Origin: Microthrixaceae bacterium
Lineage (GTDB): Bacteria > Actinomycetota > Acidimicrobiia > Acidimicrobiales > Poriferisodalaceae
Assembly: GCA_011523825.1 (NCBI GenBank)
Contig: WTFX01000027.1
Location: forward strand, 202,674-266,673
Reading direction: 5' to 3'
Length of the DNA stretch: 64,000 nucleotides
Shown: piece after piece, positions 28,245 through 37,856 of the stretch
Position numbering within the stretch: position 1 is the first letter of the stretch
Layout of the letters: each line of letters starts with the position of its first letter
Notes under the pieces: generated by a model
Databases searched by the model: none
Told to the model about the DNA's origin: nothing
Seen by the model: the letters and a program-made list of their open reading frames with translations, nothing else
Made by a program: the position numbers and the translations under genes

Positions 28245-29696
28245 TCAGTGGCCGCCGCGCAGCAGCCTCGCCACTCCTGAGGCCACTCGCTCACGGCGGC
28301 CTGTGCGCAGCTCTCGATGGTCGGCCACGCCGAGCAGGGCGCGGCTGGCACGCACCCCCAACCAGCGCAGCGGCTCGGGCTCCCACTGCCGGGAGGTGAC
28401 CCCCACCCACGGCAGGCTCGTGCGCTCGGTTGCTCGCTCGCAGATCAGCTCGGCCATCGTGCGCCCCGCCAGGTTGGACGCCGCGACGCCCTCCCCCACG
28501 TAGCCGCCCAGCGCGCCTTCGCCGGTCCGAGGGTCGAAGCGGACACCGGGCAACCAGTTGCGCGGGATGCCGAGCACACCGCCCCAGCGGTGAGTGATGC
28601 GGGCATCGGCGACCTGAGGAAGCATGTCGGTGAGCACACGCCAGATCCGGCGGTGCATCCCCATATGGGTCTCGGTTGACGGCACGATGCGCGAACCGAA
28701 GCTGTAGGGCACGCCCGTGGCGCCGAAAGCGATCCGGTTGTCGGCAGTGCGCTGACCATAGGTGACCATGCGGCGGTCGTCGGCGAAGCTCGGACGATTG
28801 GCCAGGCCGATCTCGTCGAATGCTGCATCGGGCAGCGGCTCGGTGGCAATCATGCGCGAGTACACTGGCAGGATGTCCCGCCGCATCCCACGCAGATCCC
28901 GCGTATAGGCCTCGGTGGCACGCACGATCACCGGTGCGCGGACTTCGCAGCGGCCACGGCTCATCGGCGAGCCGCGGGCACCTGCTGCGACGATCTGCAC
29001 GGCGCCGCTCTCGATGGCCGCGGCACGAGTCTGCTCGTAGATCTCCACACCAGAGGCTTCGACCGCACAGGCGAGCCCTGTCACGAGCTTCGCCGGGTCA
29101 ACCACTGCGGATGGCCCCAGCAGCAAACCGCTGCGTACGCCGGTGGCATTGAGCTGCTCGCTTGCCTCCTGCGCGTCGAGCAGGCGCAACTCGTCTTCGG
29201 TCAGCCCGATCTCGCGGGCTTCGGCGATCTCAGCAGCCTGCCGATCGGCCTGCGGTGCGGTGCGCGCCACCCGGATCGTGCCGCCCCTGGCGTAATCGCA
29301 GTCGATTCCCTCAGCCTCGGCAACCCGCCCGATCTCGTCCACCGCGTCGAAGACGGCCCGCACCATCCGAAGCGACTCGGTGGGACTGGACCGACGTGCG
29401 TAGTCCTCGAACGAGCCTGCCAACTCACCCACAGCCCAACCGCCGTTGCGTCCCGATGCCCCGAATCCGCAGTGGTGGCGCTCGAGTACGGCCACGCGCA
29501 GCGCCGGCTCGAGCCGGCGCAGGTAGTACGCCGTCCACAGACCGCTGAAGCCGCCGCCGACGATGGCGACATCGACGTCAAGATCGCCCTCGACAGCGGG
29601 CCGCGGAGCGACGGGCGGCTCCAGGCGGTCGATCCACAACGGCGTCGTCGATGCCGTCTCCAGCGACCAGGGATCCGAGTCGACGGCGGCAGCCAT
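28245..29696 (-). CDS. FAD-dependent amine oxidase-like (PuuB/DadA family)
   Basis: 483 residues from ATG at 29696. The dinucleotide-binding motif is VAIVGGGFSGLWTAYYLRR, followed by CGFGASGRNGGWAVGEL, the segment typical of gamma-glutamylputrescine oxidase PuuB and related D-amino-acid/glycine oxidases. The C-terminal FAD contact is GGYVGEGVAASNLAGR. It probably oxidises a secondary or primary amine with O2 or an electron acceptor. It is divergent from the GNAT-agmatinase-PotABCD operon, which suggests it degrades the amine that the transporter imports. Confidence 0.87.
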   Translation of the reverse strand: MAAAVDSDPWSLETASTTPLWIDRLEPPVAPRPAVEGDLDVDVAIVGGGFSGLWTAYYLRRLEPALRVAVLERHHCGFGASGRNGGWAVGELAGSFEDYARRSSPTESLRMVRAVFDAVDEIGRVAEAEGIDCDYARGGTIRVARTAPQADRQAAEIAEAREIGLTEDELRLLDAQEASEQLNATGVRSGLLLGPSAVVDPAKLVTGLACAVEASGVEIYEQTRAAAIESGAVQIVAAGARGSPMSRGRCEVRAPVIVRATEAYTRDLRGMRRDILPVYSRMIATEPLPDAAFDEIGLANRPSFADDRRMVTYGQRTADNRIAFGATGVPYSFGSRIVPSTETHMGMHRRIWRVLTDMLPQVADARITHRWGGVLGIPRNWLPGVRFDPRTGEGALGGYVGEGVAASNLAGRTMAELICERATERTSLPWVGVTSRQWEPEPLRWLGVRASRALLGVADHRELRTGRRERVASGVARLLRGGH

Positions 29697-29843
29697 GTCG
29701 CGGACGCTAGTGGTGTGCCTGGCCGCCGATGGGCGCAAGGGCCATGCTGTGGCAAGAGTGGCTGCGACCGGCCGCTCCGCGGCCCAGCAGTAATGTCTCG
29801 CGCGGCAGCTGGGCGCCGCATGCGCCCGTCCGGGGGGTCTGCG

Positions 29844-30524
29844 ATGCGTGAGATCGACGCCGTGTCAGTCGGCGAGCGCTCCGGTCTGCGATACGCCCGG
29901 ATCCTGCCGGAGTGGGCTCGCGAGCTGGAGGCGTTGGAGCTGGCCTCGCACCCCACGGCCGATCGCAACGACCTCTATGACGCCCACGGCTTCGAACAGC
30001 TCGCGCACGACTTCTCCGAGGGCTGTTTCGCGGGATTCGACGGTGACGAGCTGGTGGCCATGGGCGTCGGCATTCGCTGCGAGTTCGACATGGCGAACCC
30101 GATCCACACCATCGCCGACCTCGTCCCCGACGACCACAGCGGCAGCGGGCACGTCCCCGACGGCCGCTGGTACTACGGCACCAGCATCGCCACCCGGCTC
30201 TCCCACCGTCGCCGCGGCATCGGTGCCGAGCTCTACGTGCTGCGCAAGCAGGTCTGCATCGACCTGGGCCTGGACGGCATCGTGGCCGGCGGGGTCATTC
30301 CCGGCTACGCCGACCACAAAGCCGACATGACCGCCGACGAGTACATCGCCGAGGTGCGCGGCGGCCGGCTGTACGACCGAACGCTGAGCTTCCAGATCGA
30401 GAACGGCTTCGAGGCCGTGTGCGGCCTGCCGAACTACATCGCCGACCCGGCAACCGACAGCTGGGCGGCGCTGATCGTGTGGCGCAACCCCGAACTGCGC
30501 AACCCAATGGAAGGCGGCGCGTGA
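29844..30524 (+). CDS. GNAT-type N-acetyltransferase
   Basis: 226 residues; ATG at 29844 preceded by GGGGGG about 8 bp upstream, with longer in-frame starts that I consider unlikely. The acetyl-CoA pyrophosphate-binding motif A is TRLSHRRRGIGAELY; GGVIPGY and the later FQIENGFEAVCGLPNY contribute the second half of the fold. It overlaps the ureohydrolase gene as GTGA. In this context it may acetylate a polyamine or a guanidino compound, but the substrate is not visible from sequence. Confidence 0.82.
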   Translation: MREIDAVSVGERSGLRYARILPEWARELEALELASHPTADRNDLYDAHGFEQLAHDFSEGCFAGFDGDELVAMGVGIRCEFDMANPIHTIADLVPDDHSGSGHVPDGRWYYGTSIATRLSHRRRGIGAELYVLRKQVCIDLGLDGIVAGGVIPGYADHKADMTADEYIAEVRGGRLYDRTLSFQIENGFEAVCGLPNYIADPATDSWAALIVWRNPELRNPMEGGA

Positions 30525-31546
30525 GCGACAGCGCCGAGTCCGCGGCGGGCGGCGGGGGCCTGATCGCCGGCTCTGCCGCTGAATCTCTCGGCGACCAGGC
30601 ATTCCGCTCGGACGAACTGCACGGCCGCAAGCCGGAGATGACCTACGGCGGTGCGCTGTCGTTCCTGCGGCGCCGCTACACCCGCGACATTGCCGATGCC
30701 GACATCGTCGTGTCGGGCATCCCGTTCGACATGGCGACGTCGAACCGGCCCGGGGCCCGGCTCGGCCCGCGTGCGGTGCGGGCAGCGTCAACCGGCCTCG
30801 CCGAGCTCGATGCCTATCCCTTCGGCTTCGACCCGTTCGACTACCTCGCAGTCGTCGACTACGGCGACTGCTTCATCGACTATGGCCATCCCACCGAAGC
30901 CGTAGAACGAATCGAAGCCCACTGCGCCGAGATCCTCGCCCACGACGCCCAGATGGTGACCTTCGGCGGCGACCACTTCGTCACCTACCCGATCCTGCGT
31001 GCTCACGCGGCCAAGCACGGCCCGCTGGCGCTCATCCACTTCGACGCACACCCCGACACCTGGCCCGACGACGAGGGTCGTCTGGACCACGGCTCGATGT
31101 TCCTGCGAGCGCTGCAGGAGGGAATCATCGACCCGTCAGCGTCGGTCCAGATCGGTATCCGCACCCACAACGACGACGACTACGGATTCACGGTGCTGGG
31201 CGCGCCCTGGGTGCACCGCAACGGACCGGCGGCGGTGCTCGAAGTCGTACGGGAGAGGGTCGGCGACCGCCGGGCCTACGTGACCTTCGACATTGACTGT
31301 ATTGATCCGGCGTTTGCTCCGGGTACCGGCACACCGGTATCGGGAGGGCTCACCACCGCGCAGGCACTGGAGATCGTGCGCGGCCTCGCGCCCTTCGACA
31401 TCGTCGGCATGGACGTGGTGGAGGTCGCCCCGGCATACGACGTCTCGGAGATCACGGCATTGGCGGCCGCCACCCTCGCCCACGACTTCATCTGCACGCA
31501 GGCCGTGCGTGCTGGCGCGCCGGCCAGCCCCCTCGGGCTCACATGA
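30521..31546 (+). CDS. speB: Agmatinase-family ureohydrolase
   Basis: 341 residues from GTG at 30521. The binuclear manganese ligands are all present: GGDHFVTYP, HFDAHPDTW and the segment FDIDCIDPAFAPGTGTP. These are the arginase/agmatinase signatures, which hydrolyse a guanidino group to urea plus an amine, in agmatinase giving putrescine. The first about 35 residues are a Gly/Ala/Ser-rich extension. It overlaps potA by 4 bp, tying guanidino hydrolysis to polyamine transport. Other substrates in the family (guanidinobutyrate, guanidinopropionate) are possible. Confidence 0.9.
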   Translation: MSDSAESAAGGGGLIAGSAAESLGDQAFRSDELHGRKPEMTYGGALSFLRRRYTRDIADADIVVSGIPFDMATSNRPGARLGPRAVRAASTGLAELDAYPFGFDPFDYLAVVDYGDCFIDYGHPTEAVERIEAHCAEILAHDAQMVTFGGDHFVTYPILRAHAAKHGPLALIHFDAHPDTWPDDEGRLDHGSMFLRALQEGIIDPSASVQIGIRTHNDDDYGFTVLGAPWVHRNGPAAVLEVVRERVGDRRAYVTFDIDCIDPAFAPGTGTPVSGGLTTAQALEIVRGLAPFDIVGMDVVEVAPAYDVSEITALAAATLAHDFICTQAVRAGAPASPLGLT

Positions 31547-32649
31547 GCGTCGACACTGCGACGTCCGGCGCCCCGGTGGGCGTTCCGGCCGTGGAGATGC
31601 ACGGCATCTCGAAGCGCTTCGGCGATGTGGTCGCCGTCGACAAGGTCGATTTGGAGATTGGCGACGGCGAGTTCTTCGCCCTGCTGGGGCCATCGGGATG
31701 CGGCAAGACCACCACGCTGCGCATGATCGCCGGCCTGGACATCCCGAGCGAGGGGCGCTTGGCGATCTTCGGCGAGGAAGTCGCCTCTTGGCCGCCCGAC
31801 CGCCGGCCGGTCAACACCGTCTTCCAGGCCTATGCGCTGTTCTCCCATATGACGGTCGCCCAGAACATCGCCTTCGGCCTGCAGATGCGTGGCATCCGGG
31901 GTGCTGAGGCCGACCGGCAGGTTGCAGAGGCAACAGCGCTGGTGCGCCTGGAAGGCATGGAACAGCGCAGGCCCTCGCAGCTCTCGGGCGGCCAGCAGCA
32001 GCGTGTCGCCTTGGCCCGAGCGCTCGTGAACCATCCCAAGGTGCTGCTGCTGGACGAGCCGCTGGGTGCGCTCGACCTGAAGCTGCGCCAGGAGATGCAG
32101 ACCGAGCTCAAAGCGCTCCAGCGCGAGGTCGGCATCACCTTCATCTTCGTGACGCACGACCAAGAGGAAGCCTTGGCCATGAGCGACCGGGTGGGCGTCA
32201 TGTCCGAAGGACGCCTCCTGCAGGTCGGGACGCCGACGCAGGTGTACGAACATCCCGCCAACCGCTTCGTGGCCGACTTCATCGGGCGGACGAACCTGCT
32301 CGAAGGCGTCGTCGAAGGTCGTACAGCGCTGCGATTGGATGCAGGGGCCGTCGTCGCTGTCGAGACCGACCTGGCCGCGGGAACTCCGGCGGCCCTCAGC
32401 GTGCGACCCGAGCAGGTACGGCTGCACGGCCGAGGCGAGGCACCCCAAGGGGCGCCCTGCCTCGACGGCGTGATCGGTGACGCCACCTACCTCGGTCACG
32501 CATTCGTGTACACGGTGTCGATGGGCGCGCCAGGCGACGGAGCGACCACCATCACCGTGCGCGCCGAGACCGGTTCCGCCGCACTGGCAGTAGGCGAACC
32601 CGTCTCGGTCAGCTGGTCGCCTGCGACGACGACGGTGGTAGCGGACTAA
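31543..32649 (+). CDS. potA: Polyamine-type ABC transporter ATP-binding protein PotA
   Basis: 368 residues; ATG overlaps the speB stop (ATGA). Walker A GPSGCGKTTT, signature LSGGQQQRVALARAL, Walker B VLLLDEPLGALD and switch His in FVTHDQEEAL are present. The C-terminal TOBE regulatory domain begins about residue 245 and includes LSVRPEQVRL. The order potA-potB-potC-potD and the high similarity of TOBE and permeases to spermidine/putrescine importers support the call. Energises import across the cytoplasmic membrane. Confidence 0.93.
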   Translation: MSVDTATSGAPVGVPAVEMHGISKRFGDVVAVDKVDLEIGDGEFFALLGPSGCGKTTTLRMIAGLDIPSEGRLAIFGEEVASWPPDRRPVNTVFQAYALFSHMTVAQNIAFGLQMRGIRGAEADRQVAEATALVRLEGMEQRRPSQLSGGQQQRVALARALVNHPKVLLLDEPLGALDLKLRQEMQTELKALQREVGITFIFVTHDQEEALAMSDRVGVMSEGRLLQVGTPTQVYEHPANRFVADFIGRTNLLEGVVEGRTALRLDAGAVVAVETDLAAGTPAALSVRPEQVRLHGRGEAPQGAPCLDGVIGDATYLGHAFVYTVSMGAPGDGATTITVRAETGSAALAVGEPVSVSWSPATTTVVAD

Positions 32650-33602
32650 TGCCGTCGCGGCGTCGCGCCAAGCCTGAGGCGGCGCAGCAGACCGCTGCCC
32701 GACCCGGCGAGCCGGCATCGGCGACGCCGAACGAACTCGACGCGCAGCGGAGGGCCCGGCGCACCGGCACGCTCATCGCCACGCCCGGTGCGCTGTACCT
32801 GCTCATCTTCTTCATGGTCCCCCTGGGGCTCATTACCGTGTACTCGTTCGCGACCCGCACGTCGACGGGCCGCACCTCGCTCAGCGGGTGGAACCTCGAC
32901 TCCTACGAGCGCATCGCCGACGACGTCATCTTGGGCATCATCGCCCGCTCGGCGTGGCTGGCCTTCATCACCACGGTGCTGTGCCTGATCGTGGCGTACC
33001 CCTTCGCCTACTACCTGGCCACCCGTCCGCCTCGCTTGCGCGCCCGCCTGCTGGTGCTGGTGATGATCCCGTTCTGGACCAACGGGCTCGTACGAGTCTT
33101 CGCCATCCGGTTCTTGCTCGGCTCGAATGGCCCCGCCTCTGCTCTCAGCGAGGCCATGGGCTTCGGCACGTTCCGCATCCTGTTCACCCCGACCGCCGTG
33201 GTGCTGGGCATGGTGTACGGCTTTCTGACGTTCATGGTGCTGCCGCTGTACGTGGCGCTCGAGCGGATGGACTGGCGGCTGGTGGAGGCCGCCCGCGATC
33301 TGTACGCCAGCGGTGCGAAGGCCTTCTGGAAGGTGACGGTGCCGCTCACCCGGTCGGGCATCGTGGCGGGCTGCGTGCTGGTGTTCGTGCCCAGCTTCGG
33401 CTCCTACGTGGTGCCCGAGATCCTGGGCGGGGCCAAGACGCTGCTCATTGGCTCGTACGTGGCCCGCCAATTCCAAGCCGCCCGCAACTGGCCACTCGGT
33501 GCCGCGCTGAGCGTGCTCGTCATTGTGGCAATGCTCGTTGCGGTGGCCGTCAACCAGCGCAACTCAGCCAATGCCGAACGCACCGGAGCCAATTCGCCAT
33601 GA
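32649..33602 (+). CDS. potB: Polyamine-type ABC transporter permease PotB
   Basis: 317 residues; TAATG overlap with potA. A polar N-terminal extension of about 38 residues precedes six transmembrane helices. The EAA coupling motif is VEAARDLYASGAKAFWKVTVPLTRSGI, shared with the PotB/HisM type. SFGSYVVPEILGG is the family motif after it. Forms the channel with PotC. Confidence 0.93.
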   Translation: MPSRRRAKPEAAQQTAARPGEPASATPNELDAQRRARRTGTLIATPGALYLLIFFMVPLGLITVYSFATRTSTGRTSLSGWNLDSYERIADDVILGIIARSAWLAFITTVLCLIVAYPFAYYLATRPPRLRARLLVLVMIPFWTNGLVRVFAIRFLLGSNGPASALSEAMGFGTFRILFTPTAVVLGMVYGFLTFMVLPLYVALERMDWRLVEAARDLYASGAKAFWKVTVPLTRSGIVAGCVLVFVPSFGSYVVPEILGGAKTLLIGSYVARQFQAARNWPLGAALSVLVIVAMLVAVAVNQRNSANAERTGANSP

Positions 33603-33615
33603 AGCACAGCGCCCC

Positions 33616-34452
33616 ATGAGCAACCTCAGCACTGCCGGCACCAAGCGCTCGGCCAGACGCCTGCTGAAGGCGAACGCCTGGTTCGTGTTCGCCTTCCTCT
33701 ATGTGCCGATCGTCGTACTGGTGATCTTCTCCTTCAACGACTCCGAGCGCGTCAATGTCTGGCAGGGCCTCTCGCCGCGCTGGTACGGCGAAGCTCTCGG
33801 CAACACGCAGATCATCAGCGCGCTGCGGGTGTCGCTGATCGTCGCCATCAGCTCCACGATCGTCTCCACGGTGCTCGGCACCGCGGTGGCGCTCGCCCTC
33901 GACCGCTACCGCTTCAAGGGCCGGCGGGCCCTGGACGGCACCGTGTACTTGCCCATCGTCATTCCCGACATCACGATGGCCGTCATGCTGCTGGTGTTCT
34001 TCGCCGAGGCGTTCAAGCTCATCGATACCTTCGGACCACGGCTCACCCTGGGCGTCACCACCGTTGCGCTCAGCCACATCGCGTTCAACATCTCGTTCGT
34101 CGCCGTGGTGGTACGTGCACGGCTGGATCAATTCGACCGCACGCTCGAAGAGGCGGCACGTGATCTGTACGCCACGCCATGGCGTACGTTCAGAAGGGTG
34201 ACGCTGCCGCTGATCGCACCGGGAATTGCCGCAGGCGCGCTGCTGGCGCTGGCACTGTCGCTCGACGACGTCGTCATCTCGGCCTTCACCGCCGGCCCGG
34301 GTGCCACGACCCTGCCGGTATACGTGTTCAGCACTATCCGCCAAGGCGTGACGCCGGAACTGAACGCCATCTCCACGCTGATGCTGGCCGCCTCGATCAC
34401 GCTGGTCGTGGCCTCGCTGGCCCTGCAGCGTCCGAGGAGCACGACGCCATGA
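33616..34452 (+). CDS. potC: Polyamine-type ABC transporter permease PotC
   Basis: 278 residues; ATG at 33616, 13 bp after the potB stop. Six transmembrane helices and the EAA motif EEAARDLYATPWRTFRRVTLPLIAPGI. FSFNDS near residue 37 and LSLDDVVISAFTAGPG near residue 220 are characteristic of PotC. The stop overlaps an ATG at 34449 that would lengthen potD. Confidence 0.93.
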   Translation: MSNLSTAGTKRSARRLLKANAWFVFAFLYVPIVVLVIFSFNDSERVNVWQGLSPRWYGEALGNTQIISALRVSLIVAISSTIVSTVLGTAVALALDRYRFKGRRALDGTVYLPIVIPDITMAVMLLVFFAEAFKLIDTFGPRLTLGVTTVALSHIAFNISFVAVVVRARLDQFDRTLEEAARDLYATPWRTFRRVTLPLIAPGIAAGALLALALSLDDVVISAFTAGPGATTLPVYVFSTIRQGVTPELNAISTLMLAASITLVVASLALQRPRSTTP

Positions 34453-34481
34453 ATTCGACTATCTCGACAAGGGGAGAAACA

Positions 34482-35621
34482 ATGTCCATCACATCTCAGA
34501 CCACAGGGCGGCTGCGCCGGTACCGATGGCTCGCGCTCGCAGCCACGGCGGCACTGCTGGTGGCAGCCTGCGGCGGCGGCGGCAGCGACAACGCCGCCGA
34601 CGACTGCGAGCCCGGCGAGACCGACGGCGACCTCGCCTTCTACAACTGGGCCGACTACATGGACGAGGAGCTGCTGTTGGCCTTCGAGGAGGAGACCGGC
34701 GTCAGCATCGACTACACGGTCTACGAGTCGAACGAGCAGATGCTCAGCCAGGTCGAGTCCGAGGCGGCCATCTACGACCTGGTGGTGCCGTCGGACTACA
34801 TGGTGGCGCTGATGATCGAAGAGGAACTGCTGCTGCCGCTCAACTACGACGCGCTCCCGAACGTCGCCAACATCGACGACGCCTGGGACAACCCGCCGTT
34901 CGATCCCGAGCACCAGTACCACGTGGCGTACCAGTGGGGCACTACCGGCATCGGCATGACCTACGACGCGCTCGACGCGATCGGCGGCGAGTCGTCGTGG
35001 GCGGTCATCTTCGACGCCGACACGGCGGCACAGGTGCCCGGTGGCATCTCCATGCTCGACGATGCTCCCGAGGCGGTATCGGCGGCGCTCAAGTACCTGG
35101 GCTACAGCATCACCGAGACCATCGAGTCAGGCAACGAGGACGCGATCCGCGAGGCCGGAGCGCTGCTGAAGGCCACCAATGACCGGCTGGTCAAGTACGA
35201 CTCGGTGACCTACGGCGACGACCTCGTCAACGGCGAGGTCGACGTGGCCCACGGCTGGAGCGGCGGCTTCGCGCAGGCGTTCTTCGAGACCGACGCCTAC
35301 GAGACGCACGTGTACACGATCCCGGTCGAGGGCGGTGTTCGCTGGGTGGACACCATGGCCATCCCGCACAACGCCGACAACGTCTGCTCGGCCCACGCCA
35401 TGATCAACTTCCTGCTCGATGCAGAGAACGGCGCAGCGCTCACCAACTACACGTACTACGGCAGCCCGAACGAGGCCGCCACGCCGTACATCCTGGACGA
35501 GATCCTGGAGGACCCGGGCATCTACCCGCCGCCGGACGTCTACGAGCGGCTCGAGCTGATCCCCCAGATGGGCGACCTGGGCCTGATCGTGCAGGACATG
35601 CTGACCGAGGCCAAGAGCTGA
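34482..35621 (+). CDS. potD: Extracellular polyamine-binding lipoprotein PotD
   Basis: 379 residues from ATG at 34482, chosen because GGGGAG lies about five bases upstream; ATG at 34449 overlaps potC but adds eleven residues without an obvious ribosome-binding site of its own. Type II signal peptide with lipobox VAAC and a Gly-rich linker. The mature part has FYNWADYMDEELLLAFEEETG, VPSDYMVALM and WVDTMAIPHNADN, motifs typical of PotD/PotF-family proteins. It captures the substrate and delivers it to PotBC. Confidence 0.92.
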   Translation: MSITSQTTGRLRRYRWLALAATAALLVAACGGGGSDNAADDCEPGETDGDLAFYNWADYMDEELLLAFEEETGVSIDYTVYESNEQMLSQVESEAAIYDLVVPSDYMVALMIEEELLLPLNYDALPNVANIDDAWDNPPFDPEHQYHVAYQWGTTGIGMTYDALDAIGGESSWAVIFDADTAAQVPGGISMLDDAPEAVSAALKYLGYSITETIESGNEDAIREAGALLKATNDRLVKYDSVTYGDDLVNGEVDVAHGWSGGFAQAFFETDAYETHVYTIPVEGGVRWVDTMAIPHNADNVCSAHAMINFLLDAENGAALTNYTYYGSPNEAATPYILDEILEDPGIYPPPDVYERLELIPQMGDLGLIVQDMLTEAKS

Positions 35622-35648
35622 CGATGTGACTCGCTGGGTGGGCGTGCC

Positions 35649-36887
35649 TCAGTTGCGGGGCACGTCCACCCAGGGCACGTCCTTGTCCACCCGGGGCTCC
35701 CCTGGCAGGCCCAGCACCTGCTCGCCCAGGATGTTCCGCATGATCTCCGACGTGCCGCCCTCGATGGAGTTGGCGCGCACACGCAAGAATCCGTGCTGGA
35801 CAGCGCCGTCAGAGCCGTCCACGGACAGATCGCCGGGACGGCGGAACGTGTAGTCGTATCCGATGAGCCCGTCGGCGCCCATCATGTCGACCGCGCACGT
35901 CATGAGCGCCTGGTTGAGCTCGGCGAACGCCAGCTTGGCGATCGACATCTCAGGCCCAGGATTGCCCATGCGCCGGTTGGCTCCGGCTCGCATGTTCGTG
36001 AGCCGCAGCACCTCGGCGCGGGTCCACAGCTGCGTCAGGCGATCCTTGGTGACGTCGTCGCGTTCAGCCTCGCCCCGCTGCTCCCACAGCTTCACCAACA
36101 CCGCGATAGGCCCGGTGCCCCGCTTGGGCGGGCCTGCGCCGCCTGCGCCGATGGCGTTGCGCTCGTTCATGAGGGTGGTGAGCGATACCCGCCAGCCGTC
36201 GCCGACGTCGCCGATGCGATGGGCATCAGGCACACGCGCGTCGGTCATGTAGACCTCGTTGAACTCGGCCTCGCCGGTGATCTGGCGCAGCGGGCGCACT
36301 TCCACGCCCGGTGCCTTCATGTCGAGCGCGAAATAGGTCAGCCCCCGGTGCTTGGGCACCTCGGGGTTGGTGCGGGTCACCAGCATCCCGAAATCGCCGA
36401 GGTGCGCCAGCGTGTTCCACACCTTCTGGCCGTTCACGACCCACTCGTCGCCATCGGCAACCGCCTTGGTCGCCAGCCCGGCGAAGTCGCTGCCCGCACC
36501 GGGCTCGCTGAACAGCTGGCACCACAGCTCCTCGCCGGTGAACATCGGCCGCAGGAAGCGCTGCTTCACTTCTTCGCTGCCGTGCGTGTGGATGGTCGGC
36601 CCGGCGAGATGCATGAAGAACGTGACGGGCTTCATCGGCCGGGCACCGGCCGCTCGCAGCCGCTCCTCCACTCGACGCTGCAGTTTCGGACTGACGCCCA
36701 AGCCGCCATGGCCTTCGTCGAAGTGCACCCACGCCAAGCCGGCGTCGAACTGGGCGCCGCGAAACTCCGCGTAGCTCAGCTGCTTGGGGTCGTGCGCAGC
36801 GAGCAGTCCGTCGATGGCTGCGTCAACCCGCGCAGCAGCGGGATCGACGGCCTCATGGGTCGCCGGTGCGTCAAGCGTGTCGGTCAT
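35649..36887 (-). CDS. Acyl-CoA dehydrogenase
   Basis: 412 residues from ATG at 36887. The FAD/substrate motifs are LFSEPGAGSDFAG and WVVNGQKVWNTLA. The catalytic base is Glu in NSIEGGTSEIMRN, the standard C-terminal position, in contrast to the acyl-CoA dehydrogenase at 10843-12006. The substrate chain is not determinable. It converges with potD and is followed on the same strand, upstream, by a crotonase gene, so the two may share a degradation pathway. Confidence 0.92.
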   Translation of the reverse strand: MTDTLDAPATHEAVDPAAARVDAAIDGLLAAHDPKQLSYAEFRGAQFDAGLAWVHFDEGHGGLGVSPKLQRRVEERLRAAGARPMKPVTFFMHLAGPTIHTHGSEEVKQRFLRPMFTGEELWCQLFSEPGAGSDFAGLATKAVADGDEWVVNGQKVWNTLAHLGDFGMLVTRTNPEVPKHRGLTYFALDMKAPGVEVRPLRQITGEAEFNEVYMTDARVPDAHRIGDVGDGWRVSLTTLMNERNAIGAGGAGPPKRGTGPIAVLVKLWEQRGEAERDDVTKDRLTQLWTRAEVLRLTNMRAGANRRMGNPGPEMSIAKLAFAELNQALMTCAVDMMGADGLIGYDYTFRRPGDLSVDGSDGAVQHGFLRVRANSIEGGTSEIMRNILGEQVLGLPGEPRVDKDVPWVDVPRN

Positions 36888-36966
36888 GGCGCCAGTCTGC
36901 CAGCACTGCACAGCGCTCGGCGCTGTGCACCATCTGACTCAGCGCGGCGCTCGGCGCTGCGTTGGA

Positions 36967-37812
36967 TCAGTAGCGATTGCCCGGGAACGAAGGGTCGGTC
37001 TTGGCCAAGAACGCCTCTGCACCATGGGCCATGTTCTGGGGAATGAGCACGGCCTGGTGCCCCATCTCGACGTCAAGCTGATCGGCGAGGTCAAGCTGCA
37101 TCGCACCGTCGATGGCGGACCGGATCCGCGCCATAGCTGCTGGTGAGCTGCGCCGGAGCACATCGACCACCTGGGCCACGGCGTCATCGAGCTCAGCGTC
37201 GTCAACCGTCTTCCACACCAAGCCCCATTCGGCAGCCTGATCGGCGGTCACGCGCTCGCCGAGCAGCGACATGCCCAGCGCCCGGGCGCGGCCGACGCGC
37301 ATAGGGAGCTGCCACGTGGTGCCCAAGTCTGGGACGATGCCCAGGCGAGGCCCGAATGTCGCGACGAAGAAGGCCGAGCGGGCAGCAATGGCGACATCGC
37401 ATGACAGCGCCAGACCGATGCCACCGCCTGCGGTGACGCCGTTGATGCGGGCGACCGTCGGCACGGGGCACTCGGCTACTGCCCGAATTGCTGGATGGAA
37501 TGCGTTGTCCATCGAGTCGGTGGTGGCCTCGCCGGCCGCTTCGGCGTCGAACCCTTCGGCGTCTCCGGCAGCGGCGTTGCGCAGATCGGCGCCCGAGCAG
37601 AATCCACGTCCGGCGCCCGTCAGCACGACGGCTCGAACGTTCTCATCGGCCGCCACCATGCCGAAGGCCTCAGAGATGTCGTTCATGAACTCGTCGTTCA
37701 TCGAGTTCAGCGTCTCGGGTCGGTTGAGCGTGACGGTTGCCACGTCGCCGTCGGCGGCCCGCTCGACGCTGTAGCTCACCGTGCCATTGGATGGCTGCGC
37801 AGTCGTGCCCAT
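36967..37812 (-). CDS. Crotonase-family enoyl-CoA isomerase/hydratase, PaaG-like active site
   Basis: 281 residues; ATG at 37812 with AAGGGGG seven bases upstream. The oxyanion-hole segments are GRGFCSGADLRN and INGVTAGGGIGLALSCDVAI. Both glutamates used by true enoyl-CoA hydratases are absent: the GGGxE position is Gly132 and the PE position is not Glu. Asp162 in LGIVPDLGTTW matches the catalytic Asp of PaaG-type ring-oxepin isomerases and enoyl isomerases. I therefore favour isomerase over hydratase. It starts 45 bp after infA. Confidence 0.88.
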   Translation of the reverse strand: MGTTAQPSNGTVSYSVERAADGDVATVTLNRPETLNSMNDEFMNDISEAFGMVAADENVRAVVLTGAGRGFCSGADLRNAAAGDAEGFDAEAAGEATTDSMDNAFHPAIRAVAECPVPTVARINGVTAGGGIGLALSCDVAIAARSAFFVATFGPRLGIVPDLGTTWQLPMRVGRARALGMSLLGERVTADQAAEWGLVWKTVDDAELDDAVAQVVDVLRRSSPAAMARIRSAIDGAMQLDLADQLDVEMGHQAVLIPQNMAHGAEAFLAKTDPSFPGNRY

Positions 37813-37856
37813 GTTGATCCCCCTTGCCAGAACGGCCGGACAGCGGCCGCTGCGGG

